31,533 nt of DNA from the NCBI GenBank assembly GCA_045660565.1, contig JAZRDX010000057.1:1-31533 (forward strand), in the 5' to 3' direction. A model generated the notes under the pieces. The model worked only from the letters and a program-made list of their open reading frames with translations. It searched no databases and was not told the DNA's origin. A program made the translations under genes and the position numbers. Source of the DNA: SIG673 sp045660565 (lineage in GTDB: Bacteria > Bacillota > Clostridia > Oscillospirales > CAG-272). This document shows positions 22,500-30,520 of the stretch, in pieces (the stretch's first letter is position 1; the number at the start of each line of letters is the position of its first letter).

Positions 22500-24866
22500 A
22501 TGAAGAAGCGCTCACTTATGCATTACGTAAGGCTGCTGGAAAACGAGGGGGAGACGGTAAAAATCACAGACGTCGAAAGCATTAAAGCGTTACCGTCCGT
22601 ACCGCCGAAAAATTCTCTGCTCTCGGCAGAGGTTTCGGAACTTTACTCCGACAGCAGAAAATGTAAGGCAGGCAGTATCTTTTTCTGCAAGGGACGGCAC
22701 TTTCTGAACGAATATCTTACCGAGGCACTGCAAAAAGAGGTTCTTGCCGTTATTTACGATAAAGAACTCCCCTCACAGACTTCCTTTTTTTCGGGGGTAT
22801 GCCTCGAGCAATTTAAGGACTGCATTTTCATCGAGGTAAAAAACGTACGAAAGGCTATGGCTCTGCTTGCCGCGTTTCACTACGGCTACCCGATGCAACG
22901 GGCGGTAACGGTGGCGGTAACCGGAACAAAGGGCAAAACGTCAACGGTAACCGGCATAAAGGACACCTTAAACGAAAACCCGAAATTTAAGGCTATTATA
23001 CTTAACGACGCCTTGCCGAGCGGAAGTCCGAGACTTACCACCCCCGAGCCGATAGAGCTTCACGCCGCGGCGGCAAAATGTATAGAGCATAACGCCACCC
23101 ACATAATCTGCGAAATTTCAAGTCAGGGAGTAAAGGAGCTTCGCACCTACGGAATAGTATTCGACCTTGCCTGCTTTCTTAACTTCGGCACAGATCACGT
23201 AAGTCCAAGCGAGCACCCGACGCTTGACGATTATTTTCATTCAAAGGCGAAGCTTTTCTCATTTTGCAAAAAGGCGGTTATAAATCTCGACAGCGAAAGG
23301 GCGGAGGAGGTTTTGCGCGTGGCGGCAGGCAGCAAAAACATTTCGGTCAGTCCGTCAAACGGAAAAAAGGAAATTTACACCTTTTCGGAGAAAGACCGAG
23401 GGGCAAGCTTTTTCGCTGCCACCAACGAGGAAAATGAGTTTGGAAGCCGAATTGACGTAAGCGAAGCCGTTTATTTAAGCGAGCAGTTAAACACCGCCGA
23501 AAAGACACCGAGCGGGCAGAGCTTATTCCCCGTTTACATAAATTCTCCGGGGCATTTTAACGCACAAAACGCGCTGGCGGCTTCCTCCGTTTGCCGTATT
23601 CTCGGCTGTACGGCAGACGAAATTTTCAGAGGTATTCTTTTGTCTAAGACCGAGGGGCGTATGGAAATTTTCGACACCGCCGACGGAAAGGTTCGTATAA
23701 TAGTTGACTACGCGCATAACAAAATGAGCTTTACGGCGCTTTTCGAAGCGGCAAAAAGAACCTATAACGGTCCTCCACCGAAAATCACCGCCATTTTCGG
23801 CTGTTCGGGAGAAAAGGCATACAGCAGACGCTATGACCTGCCCGAGGTCGCGCTAAGGCACAGCGACAGAATTATAATCTGCGAGGACGACAGCGGTCGC
23901 GAACCGTTTGAAAGCATAAAAAACGAAATACTGAAAAATATATCGGAAATTCTCAAAGACAGCGGGGAGGGGTACGTTAAAAACGCGAGTGTAAGCGTAA
24001 TACAAAGCCGCGAAACGGCGGTGTACGAGGCAGTAAAAAACGCGTTTGAAAACGGAGAAAGACGGCTTATTCTTTTTGCCGGCAGAGGAAGAGAAAAAAC
24101 TATGTATCTGAAAGACGGAGAGACACCGATACTGAGCGACGTAAGTGCCGCCCTGCGCGCCGTAAATGCCTATAATAGCAGTCTTTCTCTTGACAGCGTT
24201 TTATCGGGACTTACGGAAAAAAGGGGACAGATTATCACCGTATCATTTGAAAACCACGTCGATATTATCTCTAACCTTTCTTTCTCTGTCGCGAAATTTC
24301 TGCAAGCGGGCATTGTGCCTCTTGCGGTGTGCGATAAGGCAGGTGCCGAAACGTTACGTGAGCAGTGCTATAAAAACGGTATCGCCACCTTTTCCGTGAG
24401 CGAAACGGAAGTCCCCTACATAAAAGCAGAGAAATACGCTTCAGAATCTCAGACGTTAAATCACGCTGTTTCGGAGAACTGTCAAAACGGTATAAGCATA
24501 CGTGATACCGCCTTTTCCTCGGCAAAAAGAGGGGCTTTAACGGTAGCTGTCGTAAAGGAGGACGTAAAAGCAAAAGCGGCTGAAATTTCGGCAAGGGAAA
24601 AAACGGACGCTTTGGTATATTTAACCCGCGGAGGCGGAATAATACTTAACGGAAAGCCTTTCCGTTCCGTCATTTCCGAAAGCACCGCCGCTTTGATTTC
24701 AAGAAAATTCAGCTCTCCGTATCTTACCCTTGCGTGCAGGGCAGTAAGCGGCGGAACAAAGACCGTCGCTGTGATTGACGGCAGAGAGAAAAGCTTACTC
24801 ACCTTTTTGGGTACGGAAACAAACTACATCGGAACGGTTATCAAAAGGAAAAAAACAAAGCTATAA
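22500..24866 (+). CDS. MurE-like Mur ligase fused to a degenerate acetylglutamate-kinase-like domain
   Basis: About 788 residues, far longer than MurE (about 490). Counted from the first in-frame ATG (22491), residues ~1-555 form a Mur ligase. The UDP-binding part has LYSDSRKCKAGSIFF, and the ATP loop is TGTKGKTS (144-151). TTPEPIEL and ICEISSQGVKELRTYG follow, then DYFHSKAKLF with the likely carbamylated Lys252. HFNAQNALAA, VDYAHNKMSF and the C-terminal FAGRGREK complete it. GTKGKTS and the overall pattern resemble the lysine-adding streptococcal MurE. The DAP motif DNPR is replaced by DDSGRE (466-471). Residues ~575-785 resemble N-acetylglutamate kinase, ending LACRAVSGGTKTVAVIDGRE and NYIGTVI, but the glycine-rich catalytic loops are missing. 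AAGGAG (22483-22488) is 11 bases before ATG 22500 and only two before ATG 22491; the first-start choice is uncertain. Confidence 0.88.
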   Translation: MKKRSLMHYVRLLENEGETVKITDVESIKALPSVPPKNSLLSAEVSELYSDSRKCKAGSIFFCKGRHFLNEYLTEALQKEVLAVIYDKELPSQTSFFSGVCLEQFKDCIFIEVKNVRKAMALLAAFHYGYPMQRAVTVAVTGTKGKTSTVTGIKDTLNENPKFKAIILNDALPSGSPRLTTPEPIELHAAAAKCIEHNATHIICEISSQGVKELRTYGIVFDLACFLNFGTDHVSPSEHPTLDDYFHSKAKLFSFCKKAVINLDSERAEEVLRVAAGSKNISVSPSNGKKEIYTFSEKDRGASFFAATNEENEFGSRIDVSEAVYLSEQLNTAEKTPSGQSLFPVYINSPGHFNAQNALAASSVCRILGCTADEIFRGILLSKTEGRMEIFDTADGKVRIIVDYAHNKMSFTALFEAAKRTYNGPPPKITAIFGCSGEKAYSRRYDLPEVALRHSDRIIICEDDSGREPFESIKNEILKNISEILKDSGEGYVKNASVSVIQSRETAVYEAVKNAFENGERRLILFAGRGREKTMYLKDGETPILSDVSAALRAVNAYNSSLSLDSVLSGLTEKRGQIITVSFENHVDIISNLSFSVAKFLQAGIVPLAVCDKAGAETLREQCYKNGIATFSVSETEVPYIKAEKYASESQTLNHAVSENCQNGISIRDTAFSSAKRGALTVAVVKEDVKAKAAEISAREKTDALVYLTRGGGIILNGKPFRSVISESTAALISRKFSSPYLTLACRAVSGGTKTVAVIDGREKSLLTFLGTETNYIGTVIKRKKTKL

Positions 24867-24881
24867 AGCGAGGAATTTAAA

Positions 24882-26858
24882 ATGTGTGGTTTTGCGGGAT
24901 TTTGCGACACTAAGGGGCGGTTTTACACAAAGGGCAAGGAAACGGCCAGAAAAATGACCGATAAAATTCTTCACCGAGGCCCCGACAGCCACGGTGAGTA
25001 CTCCGACGACTTTTTTTCGATTGGGTTTAACCGTCTGAAAATAATCGATCTTGTAGGCGGTGAGCAGCCGATGCTAAGCGCTGACGGCAGATACCTTATA
25101 TGCTTTAACGGAGAAATTTACAATTACAAATCGATCCGCACCGAGCTTGAGGAAAAGTTTCAAGTAAAATTCAGAACGTCCTCTGACACCGAAGTGCTCC
25201 TCTACGCCTGCATAGCCTACGGCAAGGAGGCGCTTGCGCATCTTCGCGGTATGTATTCCTTCGTCTTTTATGACCGCAGGGAAAAACAGCTGTTTGCGGC
25301 AAGAGATCCCTTTGGGATAAAGCCGTTTTATTACGGAATTTTCGACGGCGCGCTTTTATTTGCCTCCGAAATAAAAGCGTTTTTTCCGCACCCCCTGTTC
25401 AAAAAAGAGTTTAACAGCGAGGTTCTTCCCTATTATCTGCAGTTTCAGTACGTTCCCACCGAGGAAACGGCATTTAAGGGTGTAAAGCGCCTTATGCCGG
25501 GACACTTTTTAACCTATGACGGAAAAGACTTACACGTCGGAAGGTTCTTCAATCTTCCGAAAAAAAGCGGTAGAAAATTCCGACAGTACTCCTTTTTCGA
25601 CCATAAAGTCTCTCTGCAAAAGGAGCAGGACAGCGAAAAGAGCGCCTCGGAAACTCTTTTCACCGCGCTTACCGACTCTGTAAAGCTTCACATGGAAAGC
25701 GACGTTCCCGTCGGTGCGTTTCTCTCGGGCGGTGTTGACTCGGGACTTATCTGCGCTCTTTCGAAGCCGCGTAACGCATTTACCATAGGCTTTGATGACC
25801 TTGACTTTGACGAGCGCCGTCAGGCGGCTGAAACGGCGGCTCACGTCGGCACAAGGCTTACGTCGGTCGAGATAGACGCAAAGGACTTTTTCACAGCCCT
25901 TCCCGAGGTTCAGTACCACAGCGACGAGCCTTACGCCAATCTTTCCGCAGTTCCGCTCTATCTTATCGCAAAACGTGCCTCGGACGACGTTAAGGTAATA
26001 GTAAGCGGCGAGGGAGCGGACGAGCTTTTCGGGGGATACGAGTGGTATGCCGACGGCAGACTGCAAGGACTTTATAAAAAACTGCCGACGGGGGTGCGCC
26101 GTTTTGCATACGAGCACAGCGCGCCGCTCGGAAACCGAGTTAAAAGATTTACCGAGAAAAATCTCCCACGGGTAGAGGACGCATTTATCGGACAGGCTAA
26201 AATTATGACACCGTCCGCCGCTTACGCTCTGCTAAGCAAGGAATATAAGACGCTTCGCGGCTGTAAGGACGTAACCTCAAAATACTACGCCGAGGCTTCC
26301 GAAAGCAGTGAGCTTCGAAAAAAGATGTACCTTGACCAAAATCTCTGGCTCCCCTTTGATATACTTAACAAAGCGGATAAAATGACCATGGCAAGCTCGA
26401 TCGAGCTTCGCGTTCCGTATCTTGACTTAAAGGTGCTTGCGGTTTCGGGAACGCTCTCCGATAGGCTTCTTGTAAGAAACAAAACGACAAAATTCCTGCT
26501 CCGAAAAACCGCTATGCGCGTACTTCCCGAAAGCGCGGCAATGCGTCCCAAGAAAGGCTTCCCCGTTCCCTTTCGAAGCTGGATAAGAGAGCCGTTATAC
26601 AAGGAAAAGCTTCTTGACGCTTTTGAAAGCGATACTGCCGCAAGGTTTTTCGAAAACAAAAAGCTTATCGAGATGCTCGGCGAGCACGCAAAGGGCGTAG
26701 GAAACCACGCGAGAGTTTTGTACACCGTCTACACTTTTATAGTGTGGTATGACCGATTTTTTAAAACACCCGAACCGCTGTCGTTAATAATAGATGACGT
26801 TAAAGAAACAGATGAAAACGAAAGAAACGAAATTCCTGCCGATTCTGCTCGGCTCTGA
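24882..26858 (+). CDS. AsnB-type glutamine-hydrolysing amidotransferase
   Basis: A 658-residue class II glutamine amidotransferase of the asparagine synthetase B family. It starts MCGFAGF, so Cys2 becomes the N-terminal nucleophile that frees ammonia from glutamine. The glutaminase part also shows HRGPDSHGEY, FNGEIYNY and AARDPFGIKPFYY. The synthetase part has the ATP pyrophosphatase loop LSGGVDSGL (281-289), SGEGADELFGGYEWY, and LWLPFDILNKADKMTMASSIELRVPYLD. Homologues in this family amidate peptidoglycan precursors (LtsA, AsnB1, AsnH) as well as free aspartate. The context, between a Mur ligase and an Aslfm-like ligase, favours a wall-peptide substrate. It starts 16 bases after the preceding stop with GAGGAA upstream. 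An acidic C-terminal tail overlaps the next gene. Confidence 0.9.
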   Translation: MCGFAGFCDTKGRFYTKGKETARKMTDKILHRGPDSHGEYSDDFFSIGFNRLKIIDLVGGEQPMLSADGRYLICFNGEIYNYKSIRTELEEKFQVKFRTSSDTEVLLYACIAYGKEALAHLRGMYSFVFYDRREKQLFAARDPFGIKPFYYGIFDGALLFASEIKAFFPHPLFKKEFNSEVLPYYLQFQYVPTEETAFKGVKRLMPGHFLTYDGKDLHVGRFFNLPKKSGRKFRQYSFFDHKVSLQKEQDSEKSASETLFTALTDSVKLHMESDVPVGAFLSGGVDSGLICALSKPRNAFTIGFDDLDFDERRQAAETAAHVGTRLTSVEIDAKDFFTALPEVQYHSDEPYANLSAVPLYLIAKRASDDVKVIVSGEGADELFGGYEWYADGRLQGLYKKLPTGVRRFAYEHSAPLGNRVKRFTEKNLPRVEDAFIGQAKIMTPSAAYALLSKEYKTLRGCKDVTSKYYAEASESSELRKKMYLDQNLWLPFDILNKADKMTMASSIELRVPYLDLKVLAVSGTLSDRLLVRNKTTKFLLRKTAMRVLPESAAMRPKKGFPVPFRSWIREPLYKEKLLDAFESDTAARFFENKKLIEMLGEHAKGVGNHARVLYTVYTFIVWYDRFFKTPEPLSLIIDDVKETDENERNEIPADSARL

Positions 26859-27999
26859 CGAAAACGCATACGGCTGCGCCCGTCTTTTTTATGACGAATA
26901 TGGGATAAAACCGCTTCTTCTCTGCGCAGGCCCACTCCCCCCTACCTCTCACAGTAGAATTTTAATCAGAAAAGTAATTAAAAACCTTGACACGGGGGCG
27001 GTTTTTAAGGGGATTATGGAAGAATTTTTACCCGCTTTAAAAAAAGAAGCGGAAAAGCTTCTCGTCATTCCCTGCTCCGACTACTACGCAGAGCTTGTCA
27101 TTAAAAACAGAAGCCTGATTTCGAAATACTCGGAAACACCTGTGATTTCGGAGGAGCTTTATCACAGCTTCTGCGACAAAATCGCCTTTTACCGCCTCTG
27201 TACAGAAATGAATTTACCTCACCCGGAAACGGTTATTTTAACCGCGGAGGAGCTTTTAAGCGCACCCGTACCCTTTGATTTTCCCATTGTAATAAAACCG
27301 AGAAACAGCAATGCCTTTTCCTATCTGCATCTTAATATGGAAAACAGAAAAAAGGTATATTTTTGCAAATCCGAGGAAGAAACAAGAGAAACCGCGAGAA
27401 TGCTTTCCGGTGCGTCTTACACCGAGCCGCTTGCGGTCCAGCGTTATATTGCGGGAGATAAAGCATTAACCGTCAACGCCTACTGCGACAAAGACGGACG
27501 CGTACGTCTTATCGGTGCCGCATCTCCGATCCTGGAATACCGCTCCCCTCTGCTTATCGGAAATTATGCGGCTTTAAAAACGGTAAAGGAGCGCGCCGTA
27601 TGCAACAAAATTATTGATTTTCTTGAAAACATCGGCTACGTCGGTTTTGTGAATTTCGACCTGAAATTCGACGAAACGAGAAATGAATATCTGTTTTTCG
27701 AGCTTAATCCGCGTCAGGGGCGCTCGTCATATTATATCCACACATCCGGAAAAAATCTTATGAAGGCACTTGTCGACGATGCGGTTTTAAACACACCGTA
27801 CCACGGTACATTCTATGCCGAAAAAGAGGGAATATGGAGTAACATCTCCACACGCTTATTAAAATCCGTGGTGGATGGCTCGGTTTTAAAAAACAACTCC
27901 GTTGACTGCGCATTAAGCCTTTGGTACGACTTTTCACCAATGCGGGCATATACGCTGCTAAGGAGAGATTTTAGCAGCGTAAAAATGTTGCGCGAATAA
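26812..27999 (+). CDS. ATP-grasp carboxylate-amine ligase, D-aspartate ligase (Aslfm)-like
   Basis: A 395-residue ATP-grasp ligase that should join a carboxylate to an amine through an acyl phosphate. The N-terminus KFLPILLGSDENAYGCARLFYDEYG closely follows the pattern I recall for Aslfm, the Enterococcus faecium enzyme that adds D-aspartate to the lysine side chain of peptidoglycan precursors. Further landmarks are FPIVIKPRNS (157-166), QRYIAGDKALTVNAY, IGNYAAL, VGFVNFDLKFD and the metal/ATP-binding FFELNPRQGRSSYY (295-308). The amino-acid substrate cannot be read. The gene overlaps the preceding one by 47 bases with this ATG, or 65 with ATG 26794. Neither start has a clear ribosome binding site, so translation is probably coupled. 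Confidence 0.88.
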   Translation: MKTKETKFLPILLGSDENAYGCARLFYDEYGIKPLLLCAGPLPPTSHSRILIRKVIKNLDTGAVFKGIMEEFLPALKKEAEKLLVIPCSDYYAELVIKNRSLISKYSETPVISEELYHSFCDKIAFYRLCTEMNLPHPETVILTAEELLSAPVPFDFPIVIKPRNSNAFSYLHLNMENRKKVYFCKSEEETRETARMLSGASYTEPLAVQRYIAGDKALTVNAYCDKDGRVRLIGAASPILEYRSPLLIGNYAALKTVKERAVCNKIIDFLENIGYVGFVNFDLKFDETRNEYLFFELNPRQGRSSYYIHTSGKNLMKALVDDAVLNTPYHGTFYAEKEGIWSNISTRLLKSVVDGSVLKNNSVDCALSLWYDFSPMRAYTLLRRDFSSVKMLRE

Positions 28000-28010
28000 T
28001 ACGTTTACCA

Positions 28011-28027
28011 AAAAACAGCGTGTTTTT
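28011..28027 (+). terminator. Weak hairpin after the ligase cassette
   Basis: AAAAACA / TGTTTTT with a 3-base loop, 12 bases after the stop. It is short and has one G-C pair, so it is only a possible, leaky terminator. Confidence 0.25.
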
Positions 28028-28095
28028 CAGACACCTTACGCATGTAAAGCTTATTGGCAGCGCAACTCAAACACCTATGACAAAAATATAAAACA

Positions 28096-28133
28096 AAGCG
28101 GATACGCTCCGGATTTCAGGAGCGTATCCGCTT
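28096..28133 (-). terminator. Strong hairpin, probable terminator of the DUF378 gene
   Basis: A perfect 15-bp stem (AAGCGGATACGCTCC / GGAGCGTATCCGCTT) with an 8-base loop. On the minus strand it is followed by T-rich sequence (TGTTTTATATTTTTG), so it fits termination of the gene ending at 28190. In the plus direction there is no T-tract, but it could still slow read-through from the ligase cassette. Confidence 0.6.
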
Positions 28134-28189
28134 ACCTTGGTTGGGCGTTTGCCTTAATCATTCCCGATTTAGCGTTACCCGTCCCCGCC

Positions 28190-28402
28190 TTAGCTTGCGT
28201 CGTTTAAAACCTCGTTAGACGGACGGAAAAGAAGCGACAGACACCAGAGAGCCGCAAGTCCCACTATGGTGAAAATAATACGGCTTACAATAGCTCCCTG
28301 ACCGCCGAAAATCCAACCGACAATGTCAAACCCGAAGATTCCGATGCTTCCCCAGTTGATTCCGCCGATAATGAGTAAAACGAGAGAAATTTTATCTAAC
28401 AT
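28190..28402 (-). CDS. DUF378 family small membrane protein
   Basis: A 70-residue protein with two hydrophobic helices (about 5-30 and 38-60). It carries the DUF378 pattern: LLIIGGINWGSIGIFGFDIVG near the N-terminus, then IVSRIIFTIVGLAALWCL. The family (including YuzA of Bacillus) has no known function. A purine-rich AAAGGAATAAAGAGA stretch precedes the ATG. It stands alone on the minus strand between the ligase cassette and trmB, with its own probable terminator. No clear promoter could be assigned. Confidence 0.88.
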   Translation of the reverse strand: MLDKISLVLLIIGGINWGSIGIFGFDIVGWIFGGQGAIVSRIIFTIVGLAALWCLSLLFRPSNEVLNDAS

Positions 28403-28519
28403 TCTCTTTATTCCTTTCTTACGGGTAATTTTACTTTGGTAATACCCATAGATAATATGTGAAAAACGGCTCTTAAATATACACCGACTGACAAAAAACG
28501 AAAATTTACATTTTATCGG

Positions 28520-28548
28520 TTGCTTTTCCCTTTATTTTTAATTATAAT
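28520..28548 (+). promoter_or_regulatory. Sigma-A promoter for trmB
   Basis: The -35 box TTGCTT (28520-28525), a 17-base spacer and the -10 box TATAAT (28543-28548) lie about 38 bases upstream of the trmB start codon. Confidence 0.65.
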
Positions 28549-28586
28549 ATTATTTTGAACTGCTTACTGAAAAGGACACAAAATTT

Positions 28587-29198
28587 ATGAGAATGAGAAA
28601 AAAGAAAAACGGTCAGGCGAGAATGCTGAACTGCCTTGACTATATGATAACCGAAAAGCCGTACGAAAAAACAGGATTTATGCTTGAGATAGGCTGCGGC
28701 AAGGGTGGATTTATGGTTCAGCTTGCAAAAAAATATCCCGAAACGCATTTCGTTGCGGTTGAAAAGATGTCCGACGTCATACTGCTTGCGGCGGAGAAAA
28801 TAAAACGTGAAGAATGTACCAACGTAAAGCTTTTAAACTGCGACGCGGATACTCTTCCCGAATATTTTACCGAGGGCTCGGTTGACCGTATCTACTTAAA
28901 CTTTTCCGATCCGTGGCCTAAGGCAAAGCACGCAAAGCGCAGACTCACCTCGCCAAGGTATCTTGAAATATATAAAAAGCTTCTTAAATCAGACGGCGCT
29001 ATTTTCTTCAAAACGGATAACAGACCGCTTTTCGACTATTCCGTCGAAACCCTTCAGGCAGCCGGCTTCAGACTTGAAAAGCTGACGTATGATCTGCACA
29101 ACAGTGAATATGAGGCGGAAAATTTACATACCGAATATGAGGATAACTTTTCCGCAAAGGGATTCACGATAAACAGAGTAGAAGCTTATGTAAACTGA
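28587..29198 (+). CDS. trmB: tRNA (guanine-N7)-methyltransferase TrmB
   Basis: Methylates N7 of guanine 46 in the variable loop of tRNAs, using SAM. The 203-residue protein opens with the basic MRMRKKKN, common in Firmicute TrmB. The SAM-binding LEIGCGKGGF (33-42) and FVAVEK follow. The TrmB signature LNFSDPWPKAKHAKRRL has Asp108-Pro-Trp-Pro. FFKTDNRPLFDYS and the C-terminal TEYEDNFSAKGFTI complete the active site. AAAGGA precedes the ATG. It appears to be monocistronic. Confidence 0.96.
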   Translation: MRMRKKKNGQARMLNCLDYMITEKPYEKTGFMLEIGCGKGGFMVQLAKKYPETHFVAVEKMSDVILLAAEKIKREECTNVKLLNCDADTLPEYFTEGSVDRIYLNFSDPWPKAKHAKRRLTSPRYLEIYKKLLKSDGAIFFKTDNRPLFDYSVETLQAAGFRLEKLTYDLHNSEYEAENLHTEYEDNFSAKGFTINRVEAYVN

Positions 29199-29254
29199 TT
29201 TTGTATAATTTGCAAAAAACAAAGCGGCAAAATACAGAAAAAATTAACAAAAAA

Positions 29255-29282
29255 TTGCTTTATTTTGATTATAACATATAGT
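29255..29282 (+). promoter_or_regulatory. Probable promoter for dnaJ
   Basis: TTGCTT (29255-29260), a 16-base spacer and TATAGT (29277-29282), about 95 bases before the dnaJ start. No CIRCE inverted repeat (TTAGCACTC / GAGTGCTAA) is present in this spacer. Confidence 0.45.
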
Positions 29283-29383
29283 AAAATAATACTTACTAAC
29301 ATTTCACGGCTTTTTTACACGCTTAATACTTATATTTGGCAAAGACTTGGCTGACCGAGATTTCGGTAGCATGGAGGATAGTT

Positions 29384-30520
29384 ATGGCAGACGAAAAAAG
29401 AGATTATTACGAGGTTCTCGGAATAGATAAATCGGCAGATGATACGCAGATTAAAAAAGCGTACCGTCAGATGGCTAAAAAATATCACCCCGATATGAAC
29501 CCCGGAAACGCTGAGGCGGAGGCTAAATTCAAGGAGGTCAACGAGGCGTACGCAGTACTCAGCGATCCCGAGAAAAAGCAGATATACGATCAGTACGGAC
29601 ATGAAGGACTTGATCCGTCCGCGGGCGGCTTCGGCGGTGGCGGCGGCTTCGGCGGCTTTGATTTCGGTGATATTTTCGGCAGCTTCTTCGGAGGCGGCGC
29701 AAGTAGCTCCGCAAGAAGAAACGCTCCCCGTCGCGGAGACGATATAACGTACAGAATAACGGTATCCTTTGAGGAAGCCGCATTCGGTTGCACCAAGGAC
29801 ATAAAGTATAACAGAGTTGAGGCTTGCCACAGCTGTAACGGACGCGGCGCGGAAAAGGAGTCGGATATAGAAACCTGCTCCCGCTGTAAAGGAACCGGCT
29901 CGGTAACCGTTACCCAGAGAACAATGTTCGGTATGATGCAGTCTCAGAAGACCTGCGACTCGTGTAAAGGACGCGGCAAAATCATCAAAAACGCATGTAC
30001 AAACTGTCGCGGAACCGGTAACGTCAAGCTGACCAAAAAGCTCGACGTAAATATCCCCGCGGGCGTTAACGACGGTGCGAGAATATGTCTGCGCAGCCAG
30101 GGTAACGCGGGAATCAACGGAGGCGGATACGGAGACCTATACATTATCATTTCGCTTCGTCCTCACGAGCTTTTCGAACGCGAGGGAAACAACCTCTTCT
30201 GCGAGGTTCCCGTTTCTTACGTCGATCTTACGCTCGGAGCCGAAATAGACGTTCCTACGCTTACCGGAACGGTTAAATACACTATTCCCGAGGGAACACA
30301 GACGGGAACTCAGTTCTGCCTTAAGGGTAAGGGTGTTGTAATTTACAATACCGACAGACACGGCGATCTTTACTTCACCGTGGTAATGGAAACACCGAAA
30401 AACCTCTCCCCCGAGGCTAAGGATGCGCTTCGCCGCTACTCCGAGCTTTGCACAAACGCAAGCTACGTTAAAAAGCAGCGTTTCGCCGATAAGATAGCAA
30501 ACCTTTTCAAGAAAAAATAA
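29384..30520 (+). CDS. dnaJ: Chaperone DnaJ
   Basis: The Hsp40 co-chaperone that delivers clients to DnaK and stimulates its ATPase. The 378-residue type I protein has a J domain with His35-Pro-Asp37. A glycine/phenylalanine region (81-105) follows, then four zinc-binding CxxCxGxG repeats with cysteines at 148/151, 165/168, 191/194 and 205/208. The substrate-binding C-terminal domains start at about residue 215. I chose ATG at 29384, which has GGAGGA eight bases upstream. An in-frame TTG at 29336 adds residues with no match. hrcA, grpE and dnaK are not adjacent. prmA follows, a common Firmicute pairing. Confidence 0.97.
   Translation: MADEKRDYYEVLGIDKSADDTQIKKAYRQMAKKYHPDMNPGNAEAEAKFKEVNEAYAVLSDPEKKQIYDQYGHEGLDPSAGGFGGGGGFGGFDFGDIFGSFFGGGASSSARRNAPRRGDDITYRITVSFEEAAFGCTKDIKYNRVEACHSCNGRGAEKESDIETCSRCKGTGSVTVTQRTMFGMMQSQKTCDSCKGRGKIIKNACTNCRGTGNVKLTKKLDVNIPAGVNDGARICLRSQGNAGINGGGYGDLYIIISLRPHELFEREGNNLFCEVPVSYVDLTLGAEIDVPTLTGTVKYTIPEGTQTGTQFCLKGKGVVIYNTDRHGDLYFTVVMETPKNLSPEAKDALRRYSELCTNASYVKKQRFADKIANLFKKK

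Noticed and set aside
25530..26117. Minus-strand open frame of 195 codons opposite the AsnB-like gene.
   Set aside because: It is antisense to conserved synthetase motifs, and its composition is that of a shadow frame.
29199..29383. Search for a CIRCE operator or heat-shock control upstream of dnaJ.
   Set aside because: No TTAGCACTC / GAGTGCTAA inverted repeat is present.
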